64,000 nucleotides of DNA, taken from assembly GCA_965205545.1 (NCBI GenBank), contig OZ242170.1, positions 806,001 through 870,000 on the forward strand, in the 5' to 3' direction. Each line of letters starts with the position of its first letter. The first letter of the stretch is position 1. The translations under genes and the position numbers were made by a program. The stretch is from Bin55 sp965205545 (GTDB lineage Bacteria; Pseudomonadota; Gammaproteobacteria; Pseudomonadales; Azotimanducaceae). The notes below the pieces were generated by a model, which saw nothing but the letters and a program-made list of their open reading frames with translations, ran no database searches and was not told the origin of the DNA. This document shows positions 62,799 to 64,000 of this stretch, piece after piece.

Positions 62799-64000
62799 CT
62801 AGTCGCGGATGAAGTCCCTAATGACCTCTCCGGGTCGATCTCCCGTGTACTCGCCATTTTGTATGACAACCTTGCCCGCCACAATCGTTGCATCGTAGCC
62901 TTCACTCTTGACGACGATTCGGCCGCCGTTGTGAGGAAAATCGTTTACATACTCCGGATGGCAGGACTTCAGGTTTTCATAATCAATGACATTGATGTCT
63001 GCATGCCAACCCTCTTCCAAATGCCCACGACGCTTGAGACCAAGCACTTGCGCGGATTTTCCAGTTATGCGATGAATGGCTTCTTGCAGCGTATAGACGT
63101 TGCGATCGCGAGTGAGCTCGCCCAACAGAAATGTCGGTGAATCCGCATCTGTGAATTGACCCACATGTGCACCTGCGTCTCCCAGCATCGGAACGACGTG
63201 CGGCAGTCGCATGTAGTTCCATTGATTTTCCAACGCGCCACCGAAAGCCCAAAGGTTCCAGAACTCCTTGCCTTCCGACTCTATGAGTCGATCAACGTAG
63301 ACGTCCACTGGATCTTGTCCCAAGTCGTCCGCGAGCTTCTGGAGGTTTCTGTTGTTGTCCAGATCAAAATCTGGGTAATGCCCGGTGCCCATGGGATGCA
63401 GAATGCTTGCTACACGCCCAAATCCCCCTGCTTCCTTGGCTTCGTCGACAAGTTTCTTGCGCGTTTCCGGATCCTTCAACGCGGTGACGCGATCCTTGAT
63501 GGTGGGAAGCTTCATTAGTTCACGCCAACTTTCCGTGCGCAGGAATGCCTGTTGAGCCAGGCCAAAGAAAGAACCGCTGGGACGCGTGTGGCAAATCGAA
63601 GTGATTCTCTTGCCCTCGTCGTTGTTGCGACCAAGAAAGTCCTGCCAATACGAGACTCCGCCGTCTCCCTGCGGACCCGTTCCTCCGGAGAACAATACCT
63701 GGCAACCCAATTCTGCGCCCGTCTCGAACATCTCCCGCTCGATCTTTGCGCGAGATTGCATATCGGGAGCAACCTGGAAGAGTCCTCCTCGACCACCAGC
63801 TTCCACGACAGCCTTCTGAATAGCGCTTGTCTCACGAGCGTCAGCCCATGTTCCAGGAGTCAAGCGTCCGTCTGGAACGCGGTGACCCAGAAATCTCGAA
63901 GTCGAGAACCCAACGGCTCCACCTTCGATGGATTCCTTGACTAAATCGACAATGCGAGACAATTCCTTGTCGTCTGGCTGAACTCCCTCATCGCAGCTCT
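62799..64000 (-). CDS. Amidohydrolase of D-aminoacylase/N-acyl-D-amino-acid deacylase type (5' end outside window)
   Basis: The frame is open to the right edge, so about 400 C-terminal residues are visible; the metal-binding HxH N-terminus is outside. The family pattern is clear: GGAVGFSTSRFLGHRVPDGRLTPGTWAD, LEMGTGHYPDFDLD-type region (ILHPMGTGHYPDFD), MLGDAGAHVGQFTDADSPTFLLGEL with the catalytic Asp, ITGKSAQVLGLKRRGHLEEGWHADINVID, and a C-terminus ending GEVIRDFIRD. It may hydrolyse N-acyl-D-amino acids, dihydropyrimidine-like or lactam substrates. A strong terminator follows. Confidence 0.9.
   Translation of the reverse strand, partial: SCDEGVQPDDKELSRIVDLVKESIEGGAVGFSTSRFLGHRVPDGRLTPGTWADARETSAIQKAVVEAGGRGGLFQVAPDMQSRAKIEREMFETGAELGCQVLFSGGTGPQGDGGVSYWQDFLGRNNDEGKRITSICHTRPSGSFFGLAQQAFLRTESWRELMKLPTIKDRVTALKDPETRKKLVDEAKEAGGFGRVASILHPMGTGHYPDFDLDNNRNLQKLADDLGQDPVDVYVDRLIESEGKEFWNLWAFGGALENQWNYMRLPHVVPMLGDAGAHVGQFTDADSPTFLLGELTRDRNVYTLQEAIHRITGKSAQVLGLKRRGHLEEGWHADINVIDYENLKSCHPEYVNDFPHNGGRIVVKSEGYDATIVAGKVVIQNGEYTGDRPGEVIRDFIRD

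Overview
The window looks like a chromosomal segment of an uncultured Gram-negative bacterium. I infer a gammaproteobacterium-like lineage at low confidence, from SelO, a PotABCD-type importer with signal peptides, a lipobox protein, paired YdbS/YdbT-type PH proteins, DUF2141 and a TolB-TPR protein. Base composition is close to half GC. I found no rRNA, tRNA, CRISPR array, transposase or integrase. Genes are densely packed in short operons on both strands.

Layout. 1-3.05 kb: end of a GMC oxidoreductase, its small-subunit-like partner, and an unknown gene behind an AT-rich leader. 3.4-12 kb: two divergent paralogous membrane-anchored repeat proteins bracket a catabolic set (SDR, enoyl-CoA hydratase-like protein, PhyH dioxygenase, LLM flavoprotein), followed by a second LLM protein. 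12.2-15.5 kb: PiT-like permease, phosphotriesterase-like lactonase, methyltransferase. 15.6-19.25 kb: a segment bounded by a 34-bp inverted repeat and carrying about 104-bp dispersed repeats, with a small ORF, an Ogt-type DNA repair protein, an EF-hand protein and a PLP decarboxylase. 19.3-24 kb: Yip1, WD40, ankyrin and AAA ATPase genes. 24-27 kb: SelO, then hisI-hisG. 27-36 kb: unknown gene, a frameshifted PH-domain gene and its partner, a Rieske fusion, an aminotransferase, a frameshifted LLM gene, a medium-chain dehydrogenase and a rhodanese. 36.2-39.8 kb: a giant fusion of ABC-2-type membrane domain, M1-peptidase-like domain without HExxH, and a golvesin-like C-terminus. 40-42.6 kb: DUF35, thiolase-like and MaoC operon. 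42.9-44.3 kb: small membrane protein, a decayed copy of its 3' end, and palindromes. 44.3-48.7 kb: polyamine/opine-type importer. 48.7-52.2 kb: DUF2141, TolB-TPR and HEAT-like exported proteins. 52.6-57.9 kb: heterodimeric ABC exporter, VOC protein, esterase fusion. 58-64 kb: histidine phosphatase, GST, three-gene ABC-2 exporter, and a partial amidohydrolase with a strong terminator.

The metabolic theme is breakdown of CoA-linked or lactone/lipid-like compounds: enoyl-CoA hydratase, SDR, PhyH, MaoC, thiolase-DUF35, phosphotriesterase-like lactonase, amidohydrolase and three LLM-type flavin/F420 oxidoreductases. Substrates cannot be deduced from sequence alone. Two genes (27.8-28.3 kb and 33.2-34.0 kb) each need one frame change of the same sense. 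That means either genuine decay or single-base errors in the assembly.

The most unusual items are the inverted-repeat-bounded segment with its repeat family, the giant ABC/pseudo-peptidase/golvesin protein, the divergent repeat-protein paralogues, the Rieske fusion with a large unknown domain, and the palindromes ahead of the importer operon. I did not find a clearly new defence or mobile system.
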